Of a DNA stretch of 64,000 nucleotides, positions 44,705-53,878 are shown in pieces. The DNA comes from Sphingomonas xanthus. Lineage in GTDB: Bacteria > Pseudomonadota > Alphaproteobacteria > Sphingomonadales > Sphingomonadaceae. The notes beneath the pieces are model-generated. The model had not been told where the DNA came from. It saw nothing but the letters and a program-made list of their open reading frames with translations, and did not search any database. Positions within the stretch are counted from its first letter, which is position 1. The number at the start of each line of letters is the position of its first letter. The stretch is from positions 1,548,001 through 1,612,000 of the forward strand of contig NZ_CP041659.1 in the NCBI RefSeq assembly GCF_007998985.1. Direction: 5' to 3'. The translations under genes were made by a program, and so were the position numbers.

Positions 44705-44750
44705 ATGGCGGTGAGGGCGCTCCTATGGTGGCTGTGGTCCGGCTAGTCAA

Positions 44751-45905
44751 TCAGCCGAGGTGGCGCGCGGGTTGCTGACGTTGCCGGGCAAGATAGTCGA
44801 GGCAGGCCGCGGCGATGCGCGGGGCAGCGTGGCCGTCGCCGAACGGCATCGTCGGCCGCGACATGGCTTTCAGCGCCGAACGGTCGCGGCGAAGCCGGCC
44901 CACCTCCTCCACGATGCGGTCCGGGTCGGTACCGACCAGTATGGCATTACCCGCGGCGACGCCTTCAGGTCGCTCGCTCTTTTCGCGCAACACGAGAAGC
45001 GGAACGCCAAGTGCCGGCGCTTCTTCTTGGATGCCGCCGCTATCGCTCAGGACCAGCTGGGCGGACCGGATCGCTGCAATCATGGCCGCATGCGAGATGG
45101 GGGCAGCCAAGCGGATCAATGACTGTCCCCCGATCAATGCGGTCAGTCGCCCGGTCACAGTTGGGTTGGGCGGGAGCAGCACGTCGCTTGCGACCCCTTC
45201 GGCGGCAAGCCGGATCAGCGCTTCCGCCAGCCTGGCCAGGCCGCCTTCCCAATTCTCGCGCCGGTGGCAGGTTACCAGTAGTCGAAACTCGCGCCGCCAC
45301 CAGCGCCGGCGCGGGCGCAGCGGAAGCGGGCCGGCGATCGCCGCCAGCGCGTCGATCCCGCTATTGCCGGTGACATGGACTTCGCCCGGCACTTCCTCGC
45401 GCTGCAAATTGGCGGCGTTGGCAGCAGTCGGTGCGAACAGCAGGTCGGCGATCCGGTCGATGGCCTGGCGGTTATCCTCTTCGGGCCAGGGCAGCGCACG
45501 GTCGTGGGTCCGCAAACCCGCCTCGACATGGCCCAAGGCAATTCCGAGGTCCCGGCCGGCCAGCGCACCGCCAAGCGCGCTCGACGTGCTGCCCTGGACC
45601 AGCAGCAGCTGCGGCGGGGCAGGCTCCAGCAGGCGTTTCAGCGCCCCGCGCACCAGCTCGGCATGGAGCACCGGGTCGGGTTGGCCGGGCAAATGTAGCG
45701 GCGTTACGGCAAAGCCCTGCAAACCGTGGTCGGACAGTTCCAAGCCCGGCTGTTGGCCGGTCAGCAACAGGCGAGGCGGTTCACCTCGCGCAGCAAGCGC
45801 GTGGACAACGGGACTGAGCTTGATGGCTTCCGGGCGTGTTCCGATGACCAGCGCGACTGGATAATGGCGCAGCTTTCCCCCTACCTTCGGCGCCGGTCTT
45901 TTCAC
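44751..45905 (-). CDS. wecB: UDP-N-acetylglucosamine 2-epimerase
   Basis: A 384-residue non-hydrolysing epimerase making UDP-ManNAc for surface polysaccharides. Motifs: VIGTRPEAIKLSPVVHAL near residue 20, GHVEAGLRTHDRALPWPEEDNR with catalytic His/Asp/Glu, VTGNSGIDAL, LVTCHRRENW, and LSDSGGIQEEAPALGVPLLVLR with ERPE following. Length is typical. The only start available at the domain edge is GTG at 45905, with no clear Shine-Dalgarno site. It stands alone here; exopolysaccharide partners are not adjacent. Confidence 0.87.
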   Translation of the reverse strand: MKRPAPKVGGKLRHYPVALVIGTRPEAIKLSPVVHALAARGEPPRLLLTGQQPGLELSDHGLQGFAVTPLHLPGQPDPVLHAELVRGALKRLLEPAPPQLLLVQGSTSSALGGALAGRDLGIALGHVEAGLRTHDRALPWPEEDNRQAIDRIADLLFAPTAANAANLQREEVPGEVHVTGNSGIDALAAIAGPLPLRPRRRWWRREFRLLVTCHRRENWEGGLARLAEALIRLAAEGVASDVLLPPNPTVTGRLTALIGGQSLIRLAAPISHAAMIAAIRSAQLVLSDSGGIQEEAPALGVPLLVLREKSERPEGVAAGNAILVGTDPDRIVEEVGRLRRDRSALKAMSRPTMPFGDGHAAPRIAAACLDYLARQRQQPARHLG

Positions 45906-45992
45906 CCATTATGGCGTGGTTCGCAAGAAGCTTGGAAAGGGCTGGACAAGCAGCCCACGGCTGCTCCAGCTTGGGCGGAGGGGGAGGCGAAC

Positions 45993-46880
45993 TTGGCCAG
46001 CAGGCGACCATCGATCGACGGCATTCTGGTTGCACAGGTCACCGACCTGCACATCGGCTTTGACCGCGACAACCCGCACGAGCTCAACGTGCGCCGGCTC
46101 AACATGGTGATCGACCAGCTCAACGCCATGCGGCCCAAGCCGTCGATGCTTCTCGTGACCGGCGACCTCGTCGAAAATGGCGATGATCTCGACGCCTATC
46201 GCCACATGCGTTCCCTGGTTGCGCGCTGGGAAGGGCCAATCCTGTGGGCGATCGGCAACCATGACAGCCGCGAAGCCTTCCTCGAAGTGACCCCGGGAAT
46301 GCCCACCGACGAGCATGGCTTCGTCCAATATGAGGCGGATCATGGCGGAGTGCGGTGGATCATTCTCGATACACTGGACCCGGGCCGTCACGGCGGAATG
46401 CTGTGCGACGAGCGCGCCAACTGGCTCGACCTGCGCCTGCAGGAGCGGACTGACGTGCCGACGGTCATCGTTCTTCACCACCCGCCGGTCGATACCGGGA
46501 TCGACTGGATGAGCGCGTTGAGCTGCGAGGAATGGGTGCAGCGGCTGGAAGCGGTGGTGAAACCCGCGACGCAGGTGGTCGGGATGATCGCCGGTCATGT
46601 CCACCGGCCGATAGCGACGAGCTTCGCAGGCAAGCCGCTGGCGATCTGCTCCTCGACGGCGCCCTGGGTGGCGCTGCAACTTGAAGATATCGATCCCAGG
46701 CGACCCGATGGAAGGCCCCTGATCCTCGGCGACGCCCCGGCCTATGCGCTACATTATTGGAACGGAGAGCGGCTGCTGACCCATTTCGATGTTGCCGGGC
46801 CGCGCCATGTCATGGCCAGCTATGACGACAATCTGCAGCCGATGATCCGCGACTTTATCGCCGAACGCGGGACCGGCTGA
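45993..46880 (+). CDS. Calcineurin-like phosphodiesterase (CpdA-like)
   Basis: A 295-residue class III cyclic-nucleotide phosphodiesterase-type metallophosphoesterase. Metal motifs: AQVTDLHIGF (DxH), LLVTGDLVENGD (GDxxxxG), WAIGNHDSREAF (GNHD), VLHHPPVDTGI and GMIAGHVHRP (GHxH). TTG at 45993 is the preferred start because GGAGG lies five bases upstream and the family domain begins at once. An in-frame ATG at 45864 would read antisense into wecB with no homologous sequence. Cyclic AMP is the usual substrate, but related enzymes act on other phosphodiesters. Confidence 0.82.
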   Translation: MASRRPSIDGILVAQVTDLHIGFDRDNPHELNVRRLNMVIDQLNAMRPKPSMLLVTGDLVENGDDLDAYRHMRSLVARWEGPILWAIGNHDSREAFLEVTPGMPTDEHGFVQYEADHGGVRWIILDTLDPGRHGGMLCDERANWLDLRLQERTDVPTVIVLHHPPVDTGIDWMSALSCEEWVQRLEAVVKPATQVVGMIAGHVHRPIATSFAGKPLAICSSTAPWVALQLEDIDPRRPDGRPLILGDAPAYALHYWNGERLLTHFDVAGPRHVMASYDDNLQPMIRDFIAERGTG

Positions 46881-46884
46881 CCTC

Positions 46885-47166
46885 CTAGCGGAAGTTGTCC
46901 GCGTAAGCCTGGATTTTCATCGTCACCGGTGGCGCGGGGACCACGTGGACCGTCAGTCCCTTGCGCGTCGCATAGGCCAGCGCCTCGTCCTTGCTGTCGA
47001 AGCGAAGGCGAACCTGGGTAGGCGTGTCGCCGGACCCGTTCCAGCCCGTCAGCGGATCGGCGCGCTGCGGCTGCTGCCGCTCGAACTCAAGGGTCCAGCA
47101 ACCTTCCTGCGCACGCCCCGACTGGGTCGTCTTGCGCTGCTCCTCGATAATCCGGGCGACGATCAT
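46885..47166 (-). CDS. NADH dehydrogenase accessory subunit (ETC complex I, NDUFS4-like)
   Basis: A 93-residue protein matching the 'ETC complex I subunit conserved region': IVARIIEEQRKTTQSGRA, then WTLEFERQQPQRADPLTGW, VRLRFDSKDEALAYATRKG and VHVVPAP. The homologous mitochondrial NDUFS4 is an accessory subunit of complex I, found also in alphaproteobacteria. ATG at 47166 begins the conserved domain; an upstream in-frame start overlaps hrpB. The main nuo operon is not in this window. Confidence 0.85.
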   Translation of the reverse strand: MIVARIIEEQRKTTQSGRAQEGCWTLEFERQQPQRADPLTGWNGSGDTPTQVRLRFDSKDEALAYATRKGLTVHVVPAPPVTMKIQAYADNFR

Positions 47167-47197
47167 GGCCGGCGCTTGGCGCAAGCTGAAGCGGGAA

Positions 47198-49639
47198 TCA
47201 AGAGCCGGCGCGCTTAGTGCGCAGCGTCGGGGCAGCCCCGGCCGGATCGTCGGGCCAGGGATGCTTGGGATAGCGACCGCGCATTTCCTTGGCGACGTCA
47301 CGCCAGCTTCCCGCCCAGAAGGACGGTAAGTCCCGGGTGGTCTGAATTGGCCGGTGGGCAGGGGAGGTGATCGCCAGCGTCAGTGGCACGCGCCCGCCAC
47401 CGACCATCGGGTGAAGCTTTAGGCCATAGAGCGCCTGCGCCCGGACCTCGACCGTCGGACCGCCGGGCGCGGAATAGTCGATAGAGTGCGAAGATCCGGC
47501 AGGAGTGCAGAAATGGGTCGGCGCGAGGCGGTCGACCGCACGGCGTCCTGCATGGCCCAACAGGCCATCGAGCGCCGAACTGAGGCCGGCCAATCCGTCC
47601 AGCCTCCTTTTGCCAGCCAGCAAGGGGGTGAGCCAGTCATCGAGCTTGGCGAGCAGCGCCGCGTCAGACAGGTCAGGGATGCTCTCATCATGCTGCGCGG
47701 CAAAGGCCGCGCGCCGGCGCAGCGCAGTCGCCTCTCCGTTCCACGGCAGGATCGCCAGCCCATGCCGCCGCACCGCATCGATCAGCCCGGCCTCGATGGC
47801 CGCCTGGTCGGGCGAGGGATCGGGCGCGGAGGACAGTTTGATCCGGCCAAGCCGCCGACCGCGAGTCGCGCTGGTGGTGCCGCTGGTAGGATCGAACCGG
47901 ACTTCGGCGAAGCCATGGATCGTGTCGCTGAAAAGCTCTTCGACCTGATCGAGGGTGATGGCGGCGGCGGACATGATCCGCGCGCCCGAAGCAGCGCCTG
48001 CGACCTCGGCGACGGCAAGCCATTCGCTGCGGGCCAGCGGGGACGAGGAATCCAAACGAAAGCCGCGACCGCCGACCGATTGCCAATGTTCCCCCGCTGA
48101 ATCGCGCCGCCGCGACACGCGGTCGGGGAAGGCGAGCGCAATCGCCCGGGCAAGATCCTGGCCGGCTTGGCGGTCGGCCTGTCCTCCGGCCCATCGTCCT
48201 GCCATGCGGCGGGCAGCCTCGGCGCGCGGTCCGCGGTCCGATTTCCAGCGGCGGAGCCGCACTTCGAGATCGGCGTCATTGCCACCGATGCCGCGCTCGG
48301 TAAGCAAGGCGGCGGCCTCGGCGGCGGCCGGACCGAACCCGCGCCGCCTGGCTTCGAGGAGCATGTGCGCCAGCCGCGGTTCCAGCGGGATGGCCGCTAT
48401 TGCGCGTCCATGCGCGGTGACCCGCCCATCGTCATCGAGCGCGTGGAGGCGCTGCAGGCGGCTTCGCGCTTCGGCCAGCGCTGCGGGCGGAGGCGGGTCG
48501 AGGAAAGGTAGGCGCGCGACGTCGGTTTCACCCCACAGATGACAGGTCAGGAGCAAGCTCGTCAGGTCGGCTACGAGGATTTCGGGCGGGTCGTGCGCGG
48601 GCAGCGAGGCGGTGGCCGCTTCCTCCCACAGGCGGATCGCAACGCCCGGGGCCTGACGCGCGGCACGGCCGGCGCGCTGGGTCGCGGCGGCGCGGCTGGC
48701 CCGCTCGGTCACCAGCCGGGTCAGCCCAGCGCCCCGGTCATAGCGCGGCCGGCGGGCAAGGCCGCTGTCGACGACGATGCGAACATCATCGAGTGTCAGG
48801 CTGGTCTCGGCGATCGCGCTCGCCAGCACTAGTTTTCGGGTTCCAGGCTTGGGCGGGGCGAGGGCGGCGCGCTGCTGCGCGGGATCGATCGCACCGTGCA
48901 GGCGGTGGAGGATAACGGTTTCGGGCAGGTTCCCCAAGGCCTCGGCAGTTCGCTCTATTTCCGCCATTCCGGGCAGGAAGGCGAGCAGCGATCCGTCATG
49001 ATCGCGTAACGCGGCGCGGATCGCAGCGGCCATCTGCGGCTCGATCCGCTGGGCAGAGTCGCGGCCTTGGTGGAGCAGCGTGAGCGGATGGCTCCTCCCT
49101 TGGCTCTCGATGCGCGGCGGATCGCCGAGCAGCCGGGCAAAGCGTTCGCCATCCAGTGTCGCCGACATCGGCACGATGCGAAGGTCGGGACGCAGTCCCT
49201 CCGCGGCATCGAGAGTCAATGCCAGTGCAAGGTCGCTGTCGAGGCTGCGCTCATGGACCTCGTCGAACAGCACCGCTCCGACCCCGGCAAGTTCCGGATC
49301 GGCCTGAAGGCGCGCCAGATAGACCCCGTGGGTCATGACGATGACCCGGCTTGCCTTGCCCACCCGGCTGTCGAGGCGCGTCGCATAGCCAATCGTCGCG
49401 CCCGCCTCTTGTCCCAATTCCCGCGCCATGAATTCGGCGGCGCTGCGGGCGGCAAGGCGGCGTGGAACCAACAGCAGCAGTTGCCTTCCATCCAGCCAGC
49501 GTTGGTTGAGCAGGGCCGGCGCCACCCGGGTCGTCTTGCCGGCGCCGGGCGGCGCGATCAGCAGGGCGCGCGTACCCTCGTTCAGCGCGTGGAGGAGCTG
49601 CGGCAGGACATCGTCAATCGGGAGCGCGGAGCGATTCAT
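47198..49639 (-). CDS. hrpB: ATP-dependent helicase HrpB
   Basis: An 813-residue DEAH-box helicase: Walker A LLIAPPGAGKTTRVAPALL (residues 23-41), VLFDEVHERSLDSDLAL with a DEVH box, PMSATLDGERFA (motif III), LASAIAETSLTLDDVRIVVDSG, and QRAGRAARQAPGVAIRLW (motif VI). The HrpB-specific C-terminal domain follows. Function is poorly defined in bacteria (RNA remodelling suspected). No Shine-Dalgarno site; TAGGGC ends 6 bases before the ATG. Confidence 0.94.
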   Translation of the reverse strand: MNRSALPIDDVLPQLLHALNEGTRALLIAPPGAGKTTRVAPALLNQRWLDGRQLLLLVPRRLAARSAAEFMARELGQEAGATIGYATRLDSRVGKASRVIVMTHGVYLARLQADPELAGVGAVLFDEVHERSLDSDLALALTLDAAEGLRPDLRIVPMSATLDGERFARLLGDPPRIESQGRSHPLTLLHQGRDSAQRIEPQMAAAIRAALRDHDGSLLAFLPGMAEIERTAEALGNLPETVILHRLHGAIDPAQQRAALAPPKPGTRKLVLASAIAETSLTLDDVRIVVDSGLARRPRYDRGAGLTRLVTERASRAAATQRAGRAARQAPGVAIRLWEEAATASLPAHDPPEILVADLTSLLLTCHLWGETDVARLPFLDPPPPAALAEARSRLQRLHALDDDGRVTAHGRAIAAIPLEPRLAHMLLEARRRGFGPAAAEAAALLTERGIGGNDADLEVRLRRWKSDRGPRAEAARRMAGRWAGGQADRQAGQDLARAIALAFPDRVSRRRDSAGEHWQSVGGRGFRLDSSSPLARSEWLAVAEVAGAASGARIMSAAAITLDQVEELFSDTIHGFAEVRFDPTSGTTSATRGRRLGRIKLSSAPDPSPDQAAIEAGLIDAVRRHGLAILPWNGEATALRRRAAFAAQHDESIPDLSDAALLAKLDDWLTPLLAGKRRLDGLAGLSSALDGLLGHAGRRAVDRLAPTHFCTPAGSSHSIDYSAPGGPTVEVRAQALYGLKLHPMVGGGRVPLTLAITSPAHRPIQTTRDLPSFWAGSWRDVAKEMRGRYPKHPWPDDPAGAAPTLRTKRAGS

Positions 49640-49701
49640 CCGCTCGCCCTATAGCGCATGCGACGATCAGCGCGACGGCGCGCTGCGCTGCGCAGCATAT
49701 G

Positions 49702-50136
49702 TTAGTGCGAGGCGAAGACCTTGGTCTTGCCATCAAGGCCAATAAGCATCGTCTGATAGGGCTCGCGGTGGTCGCCATGCTCCATGCCTGGCGAACCCAT
49801 CGGCATGCCCGCAACGGCGATTCCCCGCGCCTTGGGCTTCTGGGCGAGCAGCCGCTTGATATCCTGAGCGGGAACATGGCCCTCGACAACATAATTGCCG
49901 ACCTTAGCGGTGTGGCAGCTAACCTGCGTATCCGGAACGCCCAGCTTGGTCTTCAGCGCCATCATCTCGGTGGTCGGGACCACATCGACGGTGAAGCCAT
50001 GCTGTTCGACATGCTCGATCCATTTGGCGCAACAGCCGCAGCTGGGATGTTTGTAGACGGTCATCGTCGCGGCATGGGCGGCCGTGGCGACGAACATGGC
50101 GGCAAAGGCGATGCCTCCGAACAGGGTTTTGCGCAT
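49702..50136 (-). CDS. Exported DUF411 metal-binding protein
   Basis: A 144-residue periplasmic protein: signal peptide (residues 1-22, cleaved near AHAAT), then the DUF411 core with YKHPSCGCCAKWIEHVEQHGF (in part: CGCC metal or redox motif), QVSCHTAKVGNYVVEGHVP, and a Met/Gly/His-rich tail (AVAGMPMGSPGMEHGDHREP). DUF411 proteins are associated with copper handling. An AGGAACAAGAAG stretch precedes ATG 50136; in-frame sequence upstream overlaps the polyprenyl synthase gene's end. Confidence 0.85.
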   Translation of the reverse strand: MRKTLFGGIAFAAMFVATAAHAATMTVYKHPSCGCCAKWIEHVEQHGFTVDVVPTTEMMALKTKLGVPDTQVSCHTAKVGNYVVEGHVPAQDIKRLLAQKPKARGIAVAGMPMGSPGMEHGDHREPYQTMLIGLDGKTKVFASH

Positions 50137-50180
50137 CTTCTTGTTCCTAATCGAGCGGGATGAACGGCAGGTTAGCTGGA

Positions 50181-51194
50181 TCAATAGGCCCTGGCGACGG
50201 CAAATTCGACGGCCTCGATCAACGCCGCCTTGGCCCGGCCGGCGGAAAAGGGCGCGAGCGCGTCGATGGCCCGGCGGCCGTAATGGCGCGCGCGCTCGAG
50301 CGTGTCGGCAAGCGCGCCGGTGTCCCGGATCAGTGCCGTCGCATGGGCTAGGTCTACATCGGCCGTCCGGTCACCCTGCATCGCCGCTTTCCAGAAGGCG
50401 CGGTCGCCGGACGTGCCGCGGGCATGCGCGAGGATCACCGGCAAGGTAACCTTGCCGTCGCGAAAATCGTCGCCGACGCCCTTGCCCATGACTTCGGCAT
50501 CAGATGCATAGTCGATCGCATCGTCGATCAGCTGGAAGGCGATCCCGAGATTGCGGCCATAGGATTCCAGCGCCTCTTCGGCTTCCTCGCCGGCTTCGGC
50601 GACAACGGGCGCGATCCTGCAGGCGGCCGCGAACAAGGCCGCGGTCTTGGCATTGATGATGTGGAGGTAATGTTCCTCGCTAGTTTCGACCTGGCGCTGG
50701 GCGGTCAGCTGGTCGACCTCGCCCTCGGCGATCACCGCCGAGGCATGGCTGAGGATTCGCAGCACCTTCAAGCTGCCGTCCTCGACCATTAGTTCGAAAG
50801 CGCGGGAGAATAGGAAATCCCCGACCAGAACGCTGGCCGGATTGCCCCAGATGAGGTTTGCGGTGCGCTTGCCCCGGCGCAGCCCCGACCCATCGACGAC
50901 GTCGTCGTGCAGCAGGGTCGCGGTATGGATGAACTCGACCGCGGCGGCGAGCTTGTGATGGCGAGTGCCAGGATAATCGAACAGGGCCGCGCTCGCGATT
51001 GTCAGCATCGGTCGCAGCCGCTTGCCGCCTCCGGCAATCAGATGGCCGGCAAGCTCGGGAATGAGGGCAACCTTCGACTGCATCCGGTCGAGGATCACGG
51101 CATTGACGGCATGCATGTCGGCGCCGGTCAGTGCCAGCATCGGCTCAAGCGAAGGGACGCGCTTGCCGGCGAGGTGGTGGATAGTGGCGGTCAC
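50181..51194 (-). CDS. Polyprenyl diphosphate synthase (octa/decaprenyl type)
   Basis: A 337-residue trans-prenyltransferase making the ubiquinone side chain. GGGKRLRPML, the first Asp-rich motif LLHDDVVDGSGLRRG, and the second Asp-rich motif LGIAFQLIDDAIDYASDAE are intact; downstream GDDFRDGKVTLPVILA is typical of long-chain synthases. The start is the GTG at 51194, 7 bases after a TAAGGG element; an in-frame extension to 51416 would overlap the histidine kinase antisense-free coding and is rejected. Chain length (IspB-like) not determined. Confidence 0.88.
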   Translation of the reverse strand: MTATIHHLAGKRVPSLEPMLALTGADMHAVNAVILDRMQSKVALIPELAGHLIAGGGKRLRPMLTIASAALFDYPGTRHHKLAAAVEFIHTATLLHDDVVDGSGLRRGKRTANLIWGNPASVLVGDFLFSRAFELMVEDGSLKVLRILSHASAVIAEGEVDQLTAQRQVETSEEHYLHIINAKTAALFAAACRIAPVVAEAGEEAEEALESYGRNLGIAFQLIDDAIDYASDAEVMGKGVGDDFRDGKVTLPVILAHARGTSGDRAFWKAAMQGDRTADVDLAHATALIRDTGALADTLERARHYGRRAIDALAPFSAGRAKAALIEAVEFAVARAY

Positions 51195-51204
51195 CCGCAG
51201 CCCC

Positions 51205-52599
51205 TTAGCCGCCTTGCGTCGCTTCGGGAAGCGACAGGGTAACCAGCAGTCCGCCAAGGTCTTCGCTCTCGCCGAGCTCGACCGTTCCGCCATAGATTTC
51301 GGCGACGTCGCGGACGATTGCGAGGCCGAGCCCGGTGCCCGGCTTGCCGGTGGTATCGAGCCGCATGCCGCGCTTGAACAATTCCTGCCGCTGTTCGGGC
51401 GAAATGCCCGGGCCATCGTCCTCGACCAGCACCGCGACCCTTCCGTCGCTAGGCGCCTCGACCGTCACGAATACCCGGCCATGGCCATATTTGGCGGCAT
51501 TTTCGACCAGGTTGCCGACCATCTCGTCGAGGTCCTGTCGCTCGACCCGGACCTGCGCAACCTTGTCGCCGGCGGTGTCGATAGTCACCGATCCATAGAG
51601 GGTCGACACCGCCCGTTCGACCGCGTGAACGCTGTCCCACACCTTCGCCCGGGCCTGGGCCGACGCGCGGCGTCCAATCGCCCGGGCGCGGGCAAGATGG
51701 TGGTCCACCTGGCGGCGCATGACGCCGGCCTCGCGGATCACAGTGTCGTTAAGGTCCTGGGCATGGGCGGTCGCGGCATTGGTGATGACCGTCAGCGGGG
51801 TCTTGAGCGCATGGGCCAGGTTCCCGGCATGACGCCGTGCTTCCTCCGCCTGCGCTTCGCTATGGCTTAGCAATTCGTTGATCTCGTCGACCAGCGGCTC
51901 GACCTCGCGCGGGAAATCCTCGGCGATCCGGGTCTGCGTGCCGCCGCGAATTGCCGCCACTTCCCGGCGCACCCGTCGTAGCGGCCACAATCCGTAAAGG
52001 GCCTGGAGCGCGGCCATCACCAAAAGCCCAAGACCCAGCGCCGCGAAACTGTAAATCAGGGTGGTGCGAAGCTCGGCAAGCTGGCTGTCGATCGCGTCGC
52101 GCGACTGGGCGACCTGGAAGCGCCAGCGCACCTCGCTACCGGGCAGGATCACGTCGCGCTCGAGGATCCGAAGCGGCTCGCCTTCAAATTCGAAGCTGTC
52201 ACGCTTGTGCAGGTCGACGTCGTTGTGGCGCTCGTCGACATTCAGGCGCCGATCCCACAGCGAGCGCGACGGAAAGATTTCCTGTCCTTCGCCGCTGATC
52301 TGGAAATAAGCGCCCGAATAGGGTTCGAGGAAGCGCTGGTCGGCGGGCGGGCGGGTGAAGCGAACCTCTCCCTCCGGCCCGATTTCCGACGCGCCGATCA
52401 TGGCTTTCAGGACATTTTCGAGGCTTTGGTCGAAATTCTGGGCGATGGTTCGGCTCAAAACCCGATCGAGCGCGTAGCCGCCGCCCAGCAGCAGTACGCC
52501 GATCCAGATGCCGGCGACGACGATCATGCGGCGGGTCAGCGACCCGCCGCGGCGCTGCTTCACTGGAATGCCCGCCTTTTCAGGGGCGGCCCCGGTCAA
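51205..52599 (-). CDS. PhoQ-like sensor histidine kinase
   Basis: A 464-residue inner-membrane kinase: transmembrane helix 1 (about residues 25-45), a periplasmic sensor region (about 46-170), transmembrane helix 2 (about 180-203), then a linker and the HisKA box AHALKTPLTVITN with the phosphorylated His. N-box LVENAAKYGHGR, G1 VEDDGPGIS and G2 GTGLGLAIVRDVAEIYGG follow. The plan resembles PhoQ/EnvZ-type kinases. It overlaps the response-regulator stop region by four bases (52596-52599). Confidence 0.9.
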   Translation of the reverse strand: MTGAAPEKAGIPVKQRRGGSLTRRMIVVAGIWIGVLLLGGGYALDRVLSRTIAQNFDQSLENVLKAMIGASEIGPEGEVRFTRPPADQRFLEPYSGAYFQISGEGQEIFPSRSLWDRRLNVDERHNDVDLHKRDSFEFEGEPLRILERDVILPGSEVRWRFQVAQSRDAIDSQLAELRTTLIYSFAALGLGLLVMAALQALYGLWPLRRVRREVAAIRGGTQTRIAEDFPREVEPLVDEINELLSHSEAQAEEARRHAGNLAHALKTPLTVITNAATAHAQDLNDTVIREAGVMRRQVDHHLARARAIGRRASAQARAKVWDSVHAVERAVSTLYGSVTIDTAGDKVAQVRVERQDLDEMVGNLVENAAKYGHGRVFVTVEAPSDGRVAVLVEDDGPGISPEQRQELFKRGMRLDTTGKPGTGLGLAIVRDVAEIYGGTVELGESEDLGGLLVTLSLPEATQGG

Positions 52600-53261
52600 G
52601 CTCCCGGATCCTCGAGACTATAGCCGAGGCCGCGGATGGTGGTGATGACATCGGCACCCAATTTCTTGCGAATACGAGTGACGAAAACTTCGATCGTGTT
52701 GGAATCGCGGTCGAAATCCTGGTCGTAGATATGCTCGATCAATTCGGTCCTGCTGACCACCTTGCCCTTGTGGTGCATCAGGTACGACAGAAGCTTATAT
52801 TCCTGCGCGGTCAGCTTGACCGGCTCGCCGCCCTTGGTGACCTTGCCGGACCGGGTGTCGAGGCGAATGTCGCCGGCGATCAGCTCGGAACTGGCGACAC
52901 CGGCGGCGCGCCGGATCAGCGCGCGCAGACGCGCGATCAACTCTTCAGTCTGGAACGGCTTGGCGAGATAGTCGTCGGCGCCGGCATCGAGGCCGGCGAC
53001 CTTGTCCGACCAGCTGTCCCGCGCAGTGAGGACAAGGACGGGCATCTTGCGCCCTTCCTTGCGCCAGCGGTCGAGCACGGTCAGGCCGTCAATCTCTGGC
53101 AGGCCAAGGTCCAAAACCACCGCGTCATAGGTTTCGGTCGAGCCCAGATAGTGACCGTCCTCGCCGTCGGTAGCGAGGTCGACGGCATAGCCCGCGCCCT
53201 CCAAAGTTGAGCGCAACTGGCGGCCCAGGTTGGGCTCGTCCTCGACGATCAATACGCGCAT
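52596..53261 (-). CDS. OmpR/PhoP family response regulator
   Basis: A 221-residue regulator: REC domain with VEDEPNLGRQL and the phospho-acceptor Asp in VVLDLGLPEIDGL (about residue 51), LVLTARDSWSDKVAGLDAGADDYLAKPF, then a winged-helix DNA-binding domain (LTAQEYKLLSYLMHHKGKVVS, then YDQDFDRDSNTIEVFVTRIRKKLG). A GAAGGATG site precedes the ATG. It is coupled to the kinase and transcribed after a PepSY gene. Confidence 0.92.
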   Translation of the reverse strand: MRVLIVEDEPNLGRQLRSTLEGAGYAVDLATDGEDGHYLGSTETYDAVVLDLGLPEIDGLTVLDRWRKEGRKMPVLVLTARDSWSDKVAGLDAGADDYLAKPFQTEELIARLRALIRRAAGVASSELIAGDIRLDTRSGKVTKGGEPVKLTAQEYKLLSYLMHHKGKVVSRTELIEHIYDQDFDRDSNTIEVFVTRIRKKLGADVITTIRGLGYSLEDPGA

Positions 53262-53419
53262 TTAATCATCCTTCGAAGTTCGTTCGCAGACTCAAACACG
53301 CGCGAAGCTGAACGGTTGCTTGGCCGCAACGAAGGGGAGGTGGCAAGCCTTTATGTGTCGAGCGGGCACAAACCCAAGGCTCGCGCCCATGAAAGGTCGC
53401 CCGGCTGCCGGCTCGCCGG

Positions 53420-53755
53420 CTAGTCGTCGGATTTATCGAGAATTCGCCCCGTGCGCGGGTCGACATCGACCCAGATGACCTTGCCGCTGCGGTCCATGAA
53501 CTTCATCCGCAGGTTTCGGCCGCGCAGCTCCGGGCCGAGGTAATCGGCGCCGCCCATGCGCGGGATGACCCGCCGTTCAATCATCGGCAGGGGCATCGAT
53601 TGGCCTCGCTGGGTCGCGATATAGGCGCGATCCTGGTCGCGCGGACGGTCGTTCCAGGCCAAGCGAATCTGGTCCGCCGGCCGGGCAAGCGCAGGGGTGG
53701 CGACCGCGGCACTCGCGGCGCACAGGGACAGGAGAAGGGTACGATACAGGCTCAT
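53420..53755 (-). CDS. Exported PepSY-domain protein
   Basis: A 111-residue periplasmic protein with a signal peptide (to about ALARPAD) and a C-terminal PepSY-like domain seen in LRMKFMDRSGKVIWVDVD and PRTGRILDK. Such small proteins often neighbour PhoP/PhoQ-type systems and may modulate proteases or sensing. A GAGAGAGA-type site precedes ATG 53755. A 158-base gap (53262-53419), containing the dyad GTTGC-N6-GCAAC (53315-53330), separates it from the response regulator. Confidence 0.8.
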   Translation of the reverse strand: MSLYRTLLLSLCAASAAVATPALARPADQIRLAWNDRPRDQDRAYIATQRGQSMPLPMIERRVIPRMGGADYLGPELRGRNLRMKFMDRSGKVIWVDVDPRTGRILDKSDD

Positions 53756-53878
53756 GGCAAAAATCTCTCTCGACACCTTCTCTATTGGCAAGCCATTGAA
53801 CGAGTTATGAATGCCCCCGTTGTTCGCCGTTAAGCCTGACCGTGACGGCGCAGGCAAGCTACGCTAGGGCGCGCGGCG

